Positions 42,830 to 54,687 of a stretch of 64,000 nt of DNA are shown piece after piece. The number at the start of each line of letters is the position of its first letter. Position 1 is the first letter of the stretch. The stretch lies in contig NC_079882.1 of NCBI RefSeq assembly GCF_029227915.1, positions 13,166,501 through 13,230,500 on the forward strand, read 5' to 3'. The stretch comes from Hydractinia symbiolongicarpus. Its lineage: Eukaryota > Cnidaria > Hydrozoa > Anthoathecata > Hydractiniidae. A model generated the notes under the pieces. It did not search any database and was not told where the DNA came from. It saw only the letters and a list, made by a program, of their open reading frames with translations. The position numbers and the translations under genes were made by a program.

Positions 42830-43145
42830 TCAGGCCAAATTTGGTATTTGTTTTCGACAAAACTTACCACCATAATTTTGATTTTTGTCACTTAACGTCA
42901 TTTTAGGCCAAATTGGTCCAAAAATTAAAACTATTTTAGACAAAACTTGGCAAAGTTAACAAAAAAAGTATGCCGAACATGGTGACATTAAAATTTTGAT
43001 TTTTTGTCACCTAAATGTCATTTTAGGCCAAAATTGGTTCGAAAATTAAAATACTTTATTTTCGGCAAAATTTGGCACAGTTAACAAAAAAGTATGCTGA
43101 ATATGATAGTGACATCAAAATTTTGATTTTTGTCACCTAAATGGA
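42830..43145. repeat. Tandem repeat (about 125 bp x 2.5) inside the 3.1-kb element
   Basis: Units contain ATTTTAGGCCAAATTGGT, a TTAACAAAAAAAGTATGC segment and ATTTTGATTTTTGTCACCTAA in the same order two to three times with small differences. Confidence 0.7.
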
Positions 43146-43289
43146 GTTTAAGCTCATATACGTTTCAATCGCGCGACTTTTAACCATGAATGATAGGCTG
43201 TATTTTTTGTTAGCAGAAATTGTAAAATTGGGTTGCATTGTGGATGTTTCATAGTTGTGCATTTTCAATAGCGAGATAGTTTATGCAGC

Positions 43290-43800
43290 GCCTGCATATT
43301 GTTTATTTTTTAAAAAGATAAGATTAGTGTTCACAAGCTTTATTTAACTAACTGGTAAAGTAAAGGTGTTTCCACCAAAGTTTTCAAAAGTGAATATAGG
43401 CAGAATTAAGGTCTCCCCAAATGCCTGGAAAGTAGTCTGCGAAAAATAAAATTTCCACAACAATACGTAAGAGAAAAACGAAGACGCTCCACCATATATA
43501 AATAATTACGAGAACGAAATTCTTTTTGTAGCGAAAAGAATTTCTCGTTTTCGCTTTCTTCTTTCTGTCAGTCAGTTTACCCCAGACTGACCCAACGAAA
43601 ATTGAAATTTCGAGGAATTTTCCGTTCAAGAAGATCTCACAAATCAATTTCGAAAAATAACTGCGTAGTCCACAAGAAATGTTATTGCCCATCTGAATAG
43701 CAAAATATGTCGTGTCTAACTTCGTAACAGAAATCACAATTTAATAGACAGCTTTTTGTAAACTTTATTCGCGAGGTTGTTTACGTATATCATACGTCTT
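43290..43800. repeat. Second copy of the ERLIN-intron repeat, nested in the 3.1-kb element
   Basis: Matches 29915-30800 over most of its length but lacks the central 430 bp present there. It lies within the DNA transposon, so one inserted into the other or they share ancestry. Confidence 0.7.
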
Positions 43801-45147
43801 GTTGGTATTGAAGGGTATTGATACGAAAATAATTATTAACGAATGTCACCTTATAACAATAATGTAAGAACAGAACTTTGCCAATTCAACTTAACTAAGT
43901 GCAAATATCGCGAATATTATTTCAATTTATCACGATTTTTGCGTGTGGAATATTTCATCCTGAAAGACTCTATTACATTTAAATTTTATGTTGTGGAACT
44001 AACTGTCAGTAAAAATGAAAGTTAATAGCCTAACGTTAATCTTGTTCTCTTTAATAGAGTATCAATAGTATAATGCAAAATCTCTAAAAAAATGGAATTT
44101 TTCATCCAAAATTACTCCTTTCGCGATATTTTCACTTCAGTTTAGTTGAATTGACAAGTTAAGAAAACCTATGTGACTCCGAGAATTTCTATAAAACAAT
44201 GAAGAAGACCATTTGTCAACGATCATTAATATTTGAAAAACATCACACGCTTTCTGTAGTGGCCAACTTAAAAGTGGAATAATCCATCCTCTATCACTCT
44301 TTATTAAAACTTTTTGCTATATTTCTTAAGATTAGACAAATATCATTCGATAAATTCATTTTTATAGTCAATAGCACATCCTCTGAGTTTTTAATACATT
44401 CCACTTTGCAATCAATTTTTCACTCTATTTTTGGAATAATTCATCCTATTTTACTCATTTCAACATTTTTATACATCTTCTCAAAGTTTAGAAATAATAT
44501 AATCAGTGATTGAAATTTCAAAACGGTATCTCTCTCATAGATCAGAAGTAATTCACTTTGGAATTTTTCATCCCTGGACACCTAAAAAACTTTCATCCTA
44601 AATTACCCCTAACTTTACACTTAAATTGCAACTGATTCACTCACCCAATAGAAACCGGACAAAACGATTTGGAATATTTCATCTTTTTCTATTTTTCATT
44701 AAAATTTAAAGTAGCAATGATAAAAAATGATTTAGAAAGGCAGTCTTAAACAAAGGTGCCCCAAAAATACAATTTGGTACACTCTAAAAAAAACACCGAC
44801 ATACACACAATTGCAGGAACTAGTTTCCGATACTGTACATCTTGATAGAAAAACGTTCACATTTTGTTTTAATAATGCTTAGCTTAGCTCCTGCGAAAAA
44901 ACAAGTTGATTCCATATAAAAGGTATTAGCATAGCCATAAGAAGAAAGAAAGTCTGGCAATAAACAATGGTCTATTGTAATAACTCTTTCATATGCAAAT
45001 TTCTAGTCCCCAGGCCTCCGCTTCTGCACAAAACTTCAACATGGCAGCTATATACGCAGGCTGTTACTGAGATTCTTCAACATTTGCTGTGTTTTTGACC
45101 TCACATTTCACTATGCCTGTTTAATTTTTTTGCTGTCCTGTCTCCAG

Positions 45148-46090
45148 GAGGTATAAAGGAGTCAGTTTATTTAAAGTTCAATTGCCAAACAATGAAGTGC
45201 GCATTAAAAAGTTGTTTTTGCCTAGTTGTTGGCATACTAAAACAGAAGAACATCTTGTTACTGTAACTCCAACTCCAACTGTCTGCCAAAGTTCGAAATT
45301 TTTGTTGACGAATTACTATCATATTCAGTAACAGTGTTTAGATGGACGTTATCAGATGATCATCATTTATCATGTCTAATGGACGATCATTTCACAATGT
45401 TACCTTGTCCACTCTTAATGCTGAGCTAAATACTTATGCTATATGTGATGGGATTAAAACTCCAAATCCAGATAAAGAAGTTAATTTTCAAAAGCATTTT
45501 GATTATGCAAATTATCAATAATTGTCTTTAAAACCAAAGTTGCAGCAGGATGAGTATTATCCATCAAATAATTGTAACATTCTGGTTTGTAGCACTGATC
45601 CATGTCACCACTGTGAGTCTTTTGACCTATGCAAAAAACGAAATCGATGGTGTCCAGCCAACCAGCCAAACTGAATGCTTCTATTACGTTTACATCTCGT
45701 CGTTGGAACAGAGATTTGTGAAATGAAAGCAGCATTAGAAAATGAATAATGATTTGCCGACATTATTTTCTGGTTGTGACAAAACAGCTGTTCCATATTT
45801 TATGAAATTATTTTGGGAAGAACAACAGAGTTATATTAATTCCTCTTGTGGTAGTAGTGTACGTTACCATCCAATGGAGAAAAAATTTTGTCTGACCTTA
45901 GCTGCAAAGTTATCTTCGGCTTATTCTGATCTACGACATGATGCAAAAACAGGTTCTGGTGTTTTGGTATTACCAAGTTTACGAATTCTTCGTGTACAAA
46001 AATTATATTCGCCCTACTCGTGGTTTTAATTCTTCTATTATACAAGAATTATCACAAAAAACTGTTGATTTTACTTCCCATATCAATTGA
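45148..46090 (+). pseudogene. P-element/THAP9-like transposase remnant
   Basis: A splice-acceptor-like TGTCTCCAG precedes 45148. The next codons (GVSLFKVQLPNNEVRIKK, then WHTKTEE) look like a THAP zinc domain. At 45742-46029 come YFMKLFWEEQQSYI, VRYHPMEKKFCLTLAAK, SSAYSDLRHD and GVLVLPSLRILR, in the order found in P-element-type transposases of cnidarians. After a shift, RGFNSSIIQELSQKT follows (about 46020-46070). The catalytic remainder is not readable. Stops and shifts show it is dead. Confidence 0.7.
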
Positions 46091-46854
46091 TGATACAGCC
46101 TTGCCAAAAAGAAAGAAGACGCAGTAATATTGACGTTCCGGACATGGACTAAAACTGTCAAATCGGCTATTTCTATAGCCACAAATGTTTTGAAAACATT
46201 ACATTGTCTCTAATACATTAAACTATTCTCTAGTTCTCTTTATACTACAGAGCTAGAGAATTGCACACTTGCTCAGTGTTTGGTGATATTAAAGGTCGAG
46301 TTCCCTTTATACTGTGGAACTGGCCAAAATTGTATTGAGTGGCAAAAGAAAAGACAAGGAAAGACATTTTGGTTGAATTTAAAATTTGGCGAAATTGGCA
46401 GATTTGACAAAAAAATAACCAAATTAAGTTCTTGTTTGCCATCCGCCAAGTTTTAGCATGTTTCTGCATGAGGATTTTCATGAACATGCTTAATAAAGTT
46501 TATTTATATATTTGCCAAATTAAATTATCGCCAAATTTAATTCCCTTAAGCCAACGACATATTTTTGGGAGATGCATTCTACGATGATTATTTTTTGCGA
46601 ATCAGTTTTGCTCAGATTTTCCGCGGAAATTTATTTTCGCGAATTTACTAGTACTTATTCGCAGCTCCTGAAATTTTCGCGCAAACAAATTTCGCAAATA
46701 TGGATAAAATTTGCGAAAATTAATCTTAACAGCGAACCTTTTACCCAATTGTTTTTTTCAAATGTATAAAATTTGCCTTTTTAACAGTTTTTAAAGTCCA
46801 TGTGCAGGACTTGCAAAGCTCAGTAACCCATGTCTGTTGCACGACTGGTTTTCT

Positions 46855-47997
46855 TTAGTTATGTTCTTAATGAGCGTTTTCTTACTTTCTGTTTTGCAGC
46901 TTTGCGCTTTTCACGAACGTCTTTAGCATATGAAAATGTGCGAACTCTAACAAACAAATTGAGTAAATGTTCAAGTACATCATTACAAATCTATTTTTTC
47001 ACTTAGGGATCAATTCCCTCGCAAATCATTTTAAAATTCGACAGTATGGTGCAGTTACTTAACATAGTCGAAACTTGTTCTTTCGCGCATAAATTGGTAC
47101 TGAAAAAAAAGATGTTTTTTGACGGAATAACTGCTCGCATTTAATAAAAAGATTTTGGGTTCTCCGATTCCACAAACAGCCTCTATTCTGGACATTTACC
47201 AGTGTATGTGTGTCGTCTATGTTAATTTTGGATGCTTTTAACAAAAGAGCATACTGTTTGTGTACATCTGACTGTTATTTACCGTAACAAAATTTTGAAT
47301 GTAGTTTATGCGCAATGTAACCAGAAAGATACTGCAAACTTTTTACTTCACTTCCCAAAATTTCAATTACTTGTTGTGAAAGGTTAAATGATGACACATC
47401 TGTTTCAGAGAGATGTATCAAAACATGATTAGCAACTTCCATTAGCAAAATGTTAACTAAGGTGACATCAACAAACATTGTTGGCAAAATATTTTCATTT
47501 AATAACCCATAAAATTCTGAAATTTCTAAGCATTACCATTGAATTGTTCAATTACAATTTTTAGTTTTTCCAAAGTTCCACTGCCTCATCAACAGAAAAG
47601 CTAAAGTTTAAAAACGCATTCTTTAACTGTTCAGATAGACACATATTTTTTTGTACAATGATGGCACCTTTCTTTACAATAACACGTAGTTTTAAAGGGT
47701 GCAGTTTTTTATGTAACTGTTCTTCCTTAGTAAGAGAGTTAAACGGCCTTGCAGTATCTGAATCACTACTTTTCGCTTTATGTTTGGTATTTTTGTGTCT
47801 TCTTAATCCTCTACCAAAATTACCACTTTTCCACATTGACTACACTCAAATTGATCGCTTTTATCTCTAGGAAGAGATACTTCAGATATAACTGCATCTA
47901 TATCCACGTTAAAATTAGCATCAATTTAAAAATGCACCTTCAATTAACAGAAATCAAGATCATCACCACAAAGAAACTCATCGTTCTTCGACGCCAT
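46855..47997 (-). pseudogene. C2H2 accessory gene of the P/THAP-like element
   Basis: From ATG 47997 the minus strand shows the same order of motifs as 4156-5331: an acidic start with DDLDF, CSQCGK...H finger (about 47850-47780), LTKEEQLHKKLHPLKLRV, ELWKN, EVANHVLIHLSE, QYLSGYIAHKLHSKF, an NRGCLW motif, and the basic VRTFSYAKDVREKRKAAKQ tail ending near 46855 with RKRSLRT. Several shifts and stops interrupt it. The conservation across two diverged copies indicates selection on the protein while the family was active. Confidence 0.75.
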
Positions 47998-48058
47998 TTT
48001 TAACATCTGTGCAGTGCAGAAAATCATGATAACCGATCAATAAAAGAATTAAGAATTT

Positions 48059-48315
48059 TTTTTTTTGACCCATTAACATGTAGCCTAATAAACAACACAA
48101 GATATTTATTTACAAAAAATCGATGTGACAAAGAAGACTCCTTGCTTACAAAACCATCCGAGATAGTAAAAAGATATTTTAATGTCTACGGCATTACGTT
48201 TACAAACAAAGATAAAGTTCGAAATGGATCCTTGCATAAAAGACGCATGGAAAATGCTTCTAAGCATCTTGAAGATAATGCTGATGTTGATGAAGACGAT
48301 CCTTTTACATTATAA
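48059..48315 (+). pseudogene. Unrecognised coding remnant (about 85 codons)
   Basis: One frame runs without a stop from about 48059 to the TAA at 48313-48315, with a composition typical of real protein (RYLFTKNRCDKEDS, EIVKRYFNVYGITF, and an acidic end with DEDDPF). I do not recognise the family. It abuts the right end of the P/THAP-like element and may be part of another transposon. Confidence 0.35.
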
Positions 48316-48319
48316 ATCT

Positions 48320-50164
48320 ATGTTATAGTCAATCCGCAACATAATTAGATGAAATTTTGACCTTAGCCACACTAAACAACAAAAAATCTGAAAATTCCTC
48401 ACAAAATATTTTGTTACGGCGTATCAACTTGGACAAAAAGTGTACACGCTCATACAAAAAAACTCACGGGCTTCTAGTGTAAGTATTCGACAAGAGATAA
48501 CAATTTACGGTAAAATTACCTTTTTAAAAAAACGTGGTATTAAAAAGTAGGTATTAAAAAGTCGTGCGCTCTAAAACTTTTTTCGGATAAATAAGCTCCA
48601 CAAGCAAAAGTTGCTTAAATTTTGGAGCTCTTAGTACAGTTTCTTATAAAAGAGTTTCTTATAAAAAACGTTAATTGTTTGAGTAAACTTTCGCAAATCG
48701 CAGATTGGGCATTTTTATTCGAACTTCAATTTCTGAGAACTAAAAAAAATGGTTTCAGACAAGGTCTTATTTTCCTTACATGTTCAACCCAATAACTTAT
48801 CGGGAAAAATAGCACAAAAAAATTGGGGTAAATGTTTTTAATTGGCAAAAATATTATTACACAAAATAGTCACATTTTGCCGACTAATTTTTGGAAAATT
48901 AAAGCATATACAAAGGAATTTATTTCAAACTTTTCGTTAATAATTAAAAAGATTGACTAGAAATATCCGACGTTTTTATCCTTATTTTACGGGTTTCGGG
49001 TTCTTAATAAAGAAAAGTATATATCTACTTTTTTTAATAATTTTGGCCAAAATTTAATTCGGCGGATCAAAATTGTGTTGTTGAAAAAATTCAGGAGGCA
49101 AAAAATGTAGATAGATGGTAGAACAAAACCACTCTACTAAAATCAAATATGCCCTTAACAATAAGAAATATCGTTATCATTGTTTTCGTTTACCAACTGT
49201 TAATTTTATCGAGAATTTAATTGCCAGATTTTGCGAGTTATTCCCCGAAAAACGTGGTTACAATATCCACTGATGTCGTAATGAAAATTACATGTAACTT
49301 CTTAGGCTGTATTTGATTTTCTGCCAACGTGAACAACCACGGTTCTACTCGATGTTCACCTTCATTCATTGACTAGACATCAGGGGATAAATTCTGACCA
49401 TTACAAAGGACACCATACACTTAAATTGAGGCTGAATTGAGAGGTTTTTTTAAAAATAACTTACGATAAACAAAAGTGCGCATCACAAATCTCATTTCAA
49501 ACCACTAAGAATTTACTTCAACCATTGTTATCAAAATTTCACTTTTAAACATCTATATAAAACAACAAACTTTGCAAACCTTGCCATCTGTCCGTCTTGA
49601 TTCTTTCTTAAAGCATGAATTTATTTTCCTTACAAAGTAGAGATATGTTTAAAAACGTCGATTTGAAGGTTTCGTGGCGTCCATTTAAAGGACTGAAATA
49701 AGTTTAGTGTGCATGATTTGAAGAACGCAAATAAATAAATTGAAGCTAAATTGATCGGAAGAAAGAAAAACAAATATACATTTCTTGGAGGACTGCGCTT
49801 ATTCTCATTGCACTCGCAAAAAGTTGCTCGCCTTATTTTCTACCTACTTGCTATTTAAGTTTCAATACCTTTGTGAAAATATGACGATAAAAATGTAGTA
49901 GGAAGGTTTTAAGGTGTCGTCACAGACTTACTTTAACTTTCTCACGCGCTTCTGCTCACATCTTCGGCATACTATACTTCATGTGAGTTCAATAATTAAT
50001 CGCCATATTTAGAAAGTTGTTATTCAAAAAATGATGTTAGGATGCGTTTTTGAAGAATCTTCGCGAAATATCCAACATCATAAGTAAGACAAGATTATCT
50101 TAACATAACAAACTCTATAGTTGACTTTGTATCATTTTATTCATTATCATATGCTCAAAAAAAT
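48320..50164. other. Intergenic, no gene seen
   Basis: AT-rich sequence without a frame or exon I can support. Confidence 0.5.
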
Positions 50165-50290
50165 CTTACCAACTCCTTACTAATAGCCGTATTATTCCGT
50201 CTGTCTGTTTGGGCGCAAAATGGTACCCGAAGCAGCGATGGCTTTTAGAACTTACCGTTAAGTCGTTGAAAAAGCGGACAGGGGTGACTT
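50165..50290. repeat. CCACGGG-type repeat family, fragment
   Basis: ACTAATAGCCGTATTATTCC, TCTGTCTGTTTGGGCGCAAA and GGTACCCGAAGCAGCGATGG follow the order of the longer copies at 51770-52040. No coding. Confidence 0.5.
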
Positions 50291-51769
50291 AATTCATTTT
50301 GTTATATCTTATACGCCATTTTTTTATTCATTAATTAAAAAAAATATAAAAAAACATGTTTTTAAAAATTTATGTCATTTTAATTATAAACCCCTCCTTG
50401 TACGCGATCTGTTCCGTTGTTGCAAAGTTCTAGCGATGACAGAGTGCTTGCTGGATGATCTAATGTTATCTAGCCATGTATAAATCTTAAAGAAACCAAT
50501 TTTAGGATTTTGGCTGCAAACGTAGATCCTGAGGAAGCATCCTGCTTCCTAAGCCAGCTAGCTAACTAGGTAGCTATAACTAGCCTTATTTATTCCTATT
50601 CTTTTGAAGTTTTTACTCAGTTTGGTATATTGTTTTTTATTTGTATTTGGGTTTGTGGCCGCTAGCTTTTGCTACCGACTAAATAGTGAAAATAGCCACC
50701 AAATGCAGTTTGCCTACAAGTTTCTTAATTCTTATGCTAAATGCAGTTAGGTAGCTACAGCTTTAATACTGCTATGAGAACTCATTTGGCAATATAATAT
50801 TCCAGAGTAATTTTCAACTTGACAAGGTAACGACAGGCTGTTTCCTGTATTGCTTTTTAAACCAAAGTTATGATAAAGTTTTTTTGAAAACGGTATTGGC
50901 CCTATACGGATGTGCAACATGGTGTATATATCTGTACTGAGCGCTCAGCCCAACGTTAATTACGGGCTGACTGATAACTTGCTATAAAGCTTTTTTGACA
51001 AGGGTATAACGGCGATACGCATACCCCACTCTTTTTTAAAAACAAAAGTTAAGAAAATTTGAGGACTTTAGAGGAGCTTTTTGTGATTTTTTGAGATTTT
51101 TGTTACAAAATTCAGGAGATTTGAAGAGAGAAATTTGCACTTGTAAAAATAAAGGAACACACAGACTGGCATCTCAAATATTTTCTTACAAAAGATATGA
51201 TAACTAAGAAACTTTGCTTAAAATACAAACACAACAAGAAAAAGTAATATTTGCAGGCCACAGCAACCACAAATTGTGATGATTCAAAATAAATAATATA
51301 AAAACTACCATATATAAAAAAAAACTAATGTCAAAAATGTTTTGAGGAGATTTGAAAAGAAAACCTAATTCCAAAAAGATTTGAGACCTTTTGAATTTGA
51401 GATTTGCGGAGTTATGAGGAGGCGTGAGAACCCTGGCATGTACAACATGGTTTACCTGTACTAAGTGCTTAACTCAGTGTCACGATTAAGCTTATTCCTT
51501 ATAATAAAATAATATCGACTGATTGTTTTTGAACAACGGGTTATACCGTGTTTTATTTCAGCTAAAGGTGCGGGAAAAATATTTCTTGAAATATATATTA
51601 CACTCGAGACACCAAAATATGCGCTGCACTCGATTTACAACATACTGCATACCTGTACTAAAGCGCTTTACCTGAATGTGTTACACAGTTTCCGTCTCTT
51701 ATAAGGACCCCGCCGGGCATTCAACACGGGGTCACAAAGTTACTTGTGGCTTAACCCGGCCTTTCGACA

Positions 51770-52040
51770 CTAGGTTTTCCGGCTAGTCTCTTTAATAATA
51801 GCCGTATTGTTGTCTCTGAACACGAATATCAAATGCGATATATTTTTATCCACTTTGTTGCCACGGGTAAATTTAAAGGACGGGCGAATCCGTGGATTTT
51901 TCCACGGGCTAACGACTAGTCTATATTATAATACCCGTATACGTCTGTCTGTCACGCAATATGGTAACCGCAGTAGCGAGACACAAAATGCGGTAAATTA
52001 AGGACGGGCGAAGCCGTGGATTTATCCACGGGTCACCGAC
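51770..52040. repeat. CCACGGG-type repeats, two abutting copies
   Basis: Two units each contain GGACGGGCGAA, then CCGTGGATTT and TCCACGGG, followed by CGACTA and a TATAATACCCGTATACGTC stretch with GTCTGTCTGTCACGCAATAT. The GTGGAT/TCCAC parts can pair into a small hairpin. This family is widespread in cnidarian genomes. Another copy in opposite orientation is at 52366-52480. Confidence 0.65.
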
Positions 52041-52365
52041 TACTCTTACTAATATGCGTTGCAGTGATACGTCGCGATTATTGTTTTTTCAAAATAGGTA
52101 GTCAGTATATAACAACAACAACCGTCAATCTGGTTTTGTTAAACATATTTAAACATATTTAAAAATAACATTAGTCAGGCTTACCGATAGTGCTTTTAAA
52201 ATAATATTTGACCTTGTGGGTGGGTGCCTTACCCTGTATATTTTTTTCCACGAGGTAAGTATTCGAAGTATTTTTGGTGGGCCAGTTAGACATTAAGTTT
52301 TCCTTGGAATATTTTCGCTTGTTTTTGTCAAAATTTAAACCTTCATCGTATATTTTATATATACT

Positions 52366-52480
52366 AGTCATTAGCCCGTGGAAAATCCACGGGTTCGCCT
52401 GTCCTTTTTATACCGCATTGCGTGCTTCTCGCTATTGCGCAGCTAAGCTACCATTTTGCGTGACAGACAGACAGACAGAC
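52366..52480. repeat. CCACGGG-type repeat, inverted copy with (GACA)n
   Basis: Starts ACTAGTCATTAGCCCGTGG, then AAAATCCACGGGTTCGCC and GTCCTTTTTATACCGCATTG, and ends in a GACA microsatellite. It is oriented opposite to 51770-52040. Confidence 0.65.
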
Positions 52481-52632
52481 AAGGTTGTAACAAATATCTT
52501 TTTAACATTTAATGTGTTAGGTGGTAGCCACCTTTTCTTCAAACTCTTATTTTTTTGGATATTCATTGTCCATTTACAAAATCCCACGCGATGTACCTAC
52601 GCTACAATATTTTCTGCAATAGTTTTTAATTT
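52481..52632 (+). repeat. Left copy of a 153-bp direct repeat flanking Penelope-like fragments
   Basis: Nearly identical to 54534-54687 (only a few differences), beginning TGTAACAAATATC and containing the small palindrome GGTGGTAGCCACC. The repeat brackets the Penelope-like pieces at 52667-53980. Confidence 0.8.
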
Positions 52633-52666
52633 TAAAACTGATTAAATTAATTTTTATGTTTGTAAA

Positions 52667-53038
52667 TTGAATGAAGATTTAAAATTTACAATGGAAATAG
52701 GTTGTAATGACTTGTGTTTTTTGGATCTACAACTAAAGTTGAGCAATAATCTTATTTTTACCACCATTTATAGCAAACCTACTCATTCACACATGTATCT
52801 TCATGCTACATCATACCAAAATAAATTATCTATTAAAGGCATTTCTAAAGGTGTGGCATTGAGACTTCGACGAATATGTAGTAGTGACGACAATTCTCAG
52901 AAAAAGGCTGAGGAATATACATCGTATCTCAAACAAAGGGGCAACAAGAGTATGTATGTGGATTATTCATTTAAGATGGTTTTACAAAGAACACGAACTG
53001 ATGCAAGAAAAAAGGTAACGAAACGTTCTGAAAATTAA
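52667..53038 (+). pseudogene. Penelope-like RT, C-terminal fragment
   Basis: About 123 codons with the signature LNEDLKFTMEIG-like opening, LCFLDLQLKL, YSKPTHSHMYLH, and a GISKGVALRLRRICS segment, then KAEEYTSYLKQRGN, the post-catalytic region of Penelope RTs. The catalytic YADD part is absent. Confidence 0.75.
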
Positions 53039-53142
53039 TAAACGGGAGGGGGGGGGGGTGACGTTTATTTGGCCCCTTTGAGTAGTAAATAAAAATAAAA
53101 AAAATATATTAAAACATAAAAAAGAACAAAGCATTGACAAGC

Positions 53143-53167
53143 TTTCGAGTTTATTACTCTTCATCAG
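53143..53167 (-). ncRNA. Hammerhead-ribozyme-like core in the Penelope-like remnant
   Basis: The minus strand reads CTGATGA, then AGAG-TAATAA-ACTC able to form a short helix, then GAAA. This is the conserved hammerhead core order (CUGAUGA, stem II, GAAA). Helix II has one extra A beside GAG/CTC pairing, and I did not find convincing partners for helices I and III. Penelope-like elements are known to carry hammerhead motifs in their terminal repeats, which fits the location. Confidence 0.4.
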
Positions 53168-53624
53168 GTACAAGTTACAAACGATACTGGTTATTTATAT
53201 TACAAGGTACATTTAAAAATTCCTATGCGTATAGTTGCAATAAAAAACGTCAACTACAAAAAAAAAAGAAAATTAACAATAGAAAATTAAAGAGCTGAAG
53301 TCTCGAAATAGTAATTATATTAAGCCCTAAGGAGAATATTGCGCTGAAAGATAATCGACCGGCGTTCAACAAGATGCTAGTCCTACAAAGAAGACGGCTA
53401 TAAATCATGGTTGTTTCTTACGCCGACCTAAAATTCATGGCTTGATGTAATTCGAATAAATGTAAAAAATGCTAGAAATCGCATCGCACTTTTCCACACT
53501 TTTCAAAAACACTTCGCATTTTGCGACAACAACAATCAATTTCACCCTTTGCAAGATTTTCAACATTATTAACCACGTCAATAATAATAAAACGAATATG
53601 CCGTACCGCGTCGTTAGAAAACTC

Positions 53625-53980
53625 TTAAGTAAAATGTCGTACTATTCTATAGGATGGCACCTTCTTTTTTATGTGATTTGTAATTCGCCGATCTTGATTT
53701 CCAAGATACAGTTGAACCAACTCCTTGCTTACCGCAATTTTTACAGTATGCAACATAAACAACGTTACTTGCGATACAAGTGCTGTTTCGTCTAATCCTA
53801 AATGTATTCCTTGTTGCAAATGATGTTATACAAGACGTTTCATCTACATAGTTTTTGCAAGAATCACAATTTTTGTTACACTTTACATAACCAGATGACG
53901 TGTTTGCGGTGAGATCAGGTTTAATGTTGTAAGGATCACTACGCCGTGAAAATCTTTTAGGTTTCTTTATCTTTTAGATT
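53625..53980 (-). pseudogene. Penelope-like GIY-YIG endonuclease fragment
   Basis: The minus strand reads RRSDPYNIKPDLT, then Cys-rich CNKNCDSCKNYV, an RIRRNSTC segment, and VVYVAYCKNCGKQGVGSTV, the GIY-YIG domain core with its CxxC, followed by a frameshift and a basic KKKVP end near 53625. This is the standard C-terminal endonuclease of Penelope-like elements. Confidence 0.75.
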
Positions 53981-53989
53981 TAGCCCGCT

Positions 53990-54533
53990 AAACATACACC
54001 AAAAGAACATGCTCTTAAAATCTGCAATATTTTAAATTTTTTATCACATCACCACTACCAATATCCTCTTGCTAACATCGATTTTGTGAAACTGCCAGTT
54101 AAAAGCTGTAAAAGTCAACATTTTGTCAATACATTTCTTATAACTAATCTCGTTTTCATGTTCTTGGGCTTTGAGGTTTTCTAGGTTTTAAAGCCTCTTA
54201 CAGACTCTGGTAAGTTGATAAAAAATAATTTTGGACCGAATAAAAAGTTTAGACGTGTAGCTGTAGTCACTAAGTTTGAGAAAATTTAAAGCAGCTAAAT
54301 AGGGCGAATTAAAAAATAATTTTTTGAGAAAACAATTTCAAAAATGTGATGGTTAACGAATACACACGCTTAGGCTGCAGTATTTAACACTTTGCGCTCG
54401 CGAATCGTCATTTTATGAAAGAAAATTGTATGGGTTTTGCTTCTCTAATAAACGAAAGAAAATTATAGGCATCTTTTTTTAGTTTTGGGTACATAGCTAT
54501 ATAGCTACTGAATTTACAATTACAATTGGTGCA
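53990..54533. other. No gene seen
   Basis: AT-rich spacer between the Penelope-like remnant and the right copy of its flanking direct repeat. Confidence 0.5.
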
Positions 54534-54687
54534 AAAGGCTGTAACAAATATCTTTTTAACATTTAATGTGTTAGGTGGTAGCCACCTTTTTTTCAAACTC
54601 TTATTTTTTTTGGATATTCATTGTCCATTTACAAAATACCACGCGATGTACCTACGCTACAATATTTTCTGCAATAGTTTTTAATTA
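54534..54687 (+). repeat. Right copy of the 153-bp direct repeat
   Basis: See 52481-52632. The close match implies both copies arose recently, even though the coding pieces between them are broken. Confidence 0.8.

Larger units (their letters stand above)
41672..44801. mobile_element. 3.1-kb non-autonomous DNA transposon with inverted subterminal iterons
   Basis: Terminal repeats of about 34 bp with a few mismatches begin TGTCGGTGTTCTTTTTAGA (41672) and, on the other strand, TGTCGGTGTTTTTTTTAGA (44801). Inside, at least ten copies of GGAATATTTCATCC with a trailing TTACTCC lie near the ends. They read as GGATGAAATATTCC in the left part (41828, 41953, 42112) and GGAATATTTCATCC in the right part (43948, 44093, 44276, 44434, 44560, 44671), so they are mirror-arranged. 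No transposase is readable. No target duplication is clear. Two other repeats lie inside it. Confidence 0.7.
44930..48075. mobile_element. Longer, older P/THAP-like transposon with two convergent genes
   Basis: The left end (CATAGCCATAAG at 44930, then TAAACAATGG) matches the terminal repeat and subterminal sequence of the element at 4045-5390, on the side beyond that element's gene end. Near the right end (about 47990-48030) the CCATTTTTAACATCTGTGCAG stretch matches that element's other subterminal region. The right terminus is eroded and placed only roughly. Inside are THAP and transposase pieces (plus strand) and a C2H2 gene (minus strand). The 4045-5390 copy keeps only the second gene. 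Confidence 0.75.
52640..53985. mobile_element. Penelope-like element fragments in inverted arrangement
   Basis: A plus-strand reverse transcriptase C-terminal part (52667-53038) and a minus-strand GIY-YIG endonuclease part (53980-53625) face each other. In an intact Penelope-like element both lie on one strand, RT first. Between them are a G-run (53045-53058) and a hammerhead-like core (53143-53167). Inverted, partly tandem copies are characteristic of Penelope insertion. Confidence 0.75.

Noticed and set aside
45481-45796. Minus-strand frame of 84 codons
   Set aside because: It lies opposite the P/THAP-like transposase remnant and shows no recognisable domain; could be chance.
51000-51440. 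hAT element ending in GAGAACCCTGG
   Set aside because: Only one plausible end was seen; no matching left terminus or target duplication.
52481-54687. Solo LTR retrotransposon with 153-bp LTRs
   Set aside because: No TG...CA ends, primer site or gag/pol; the interior is Penelope-like in opposing orientations.
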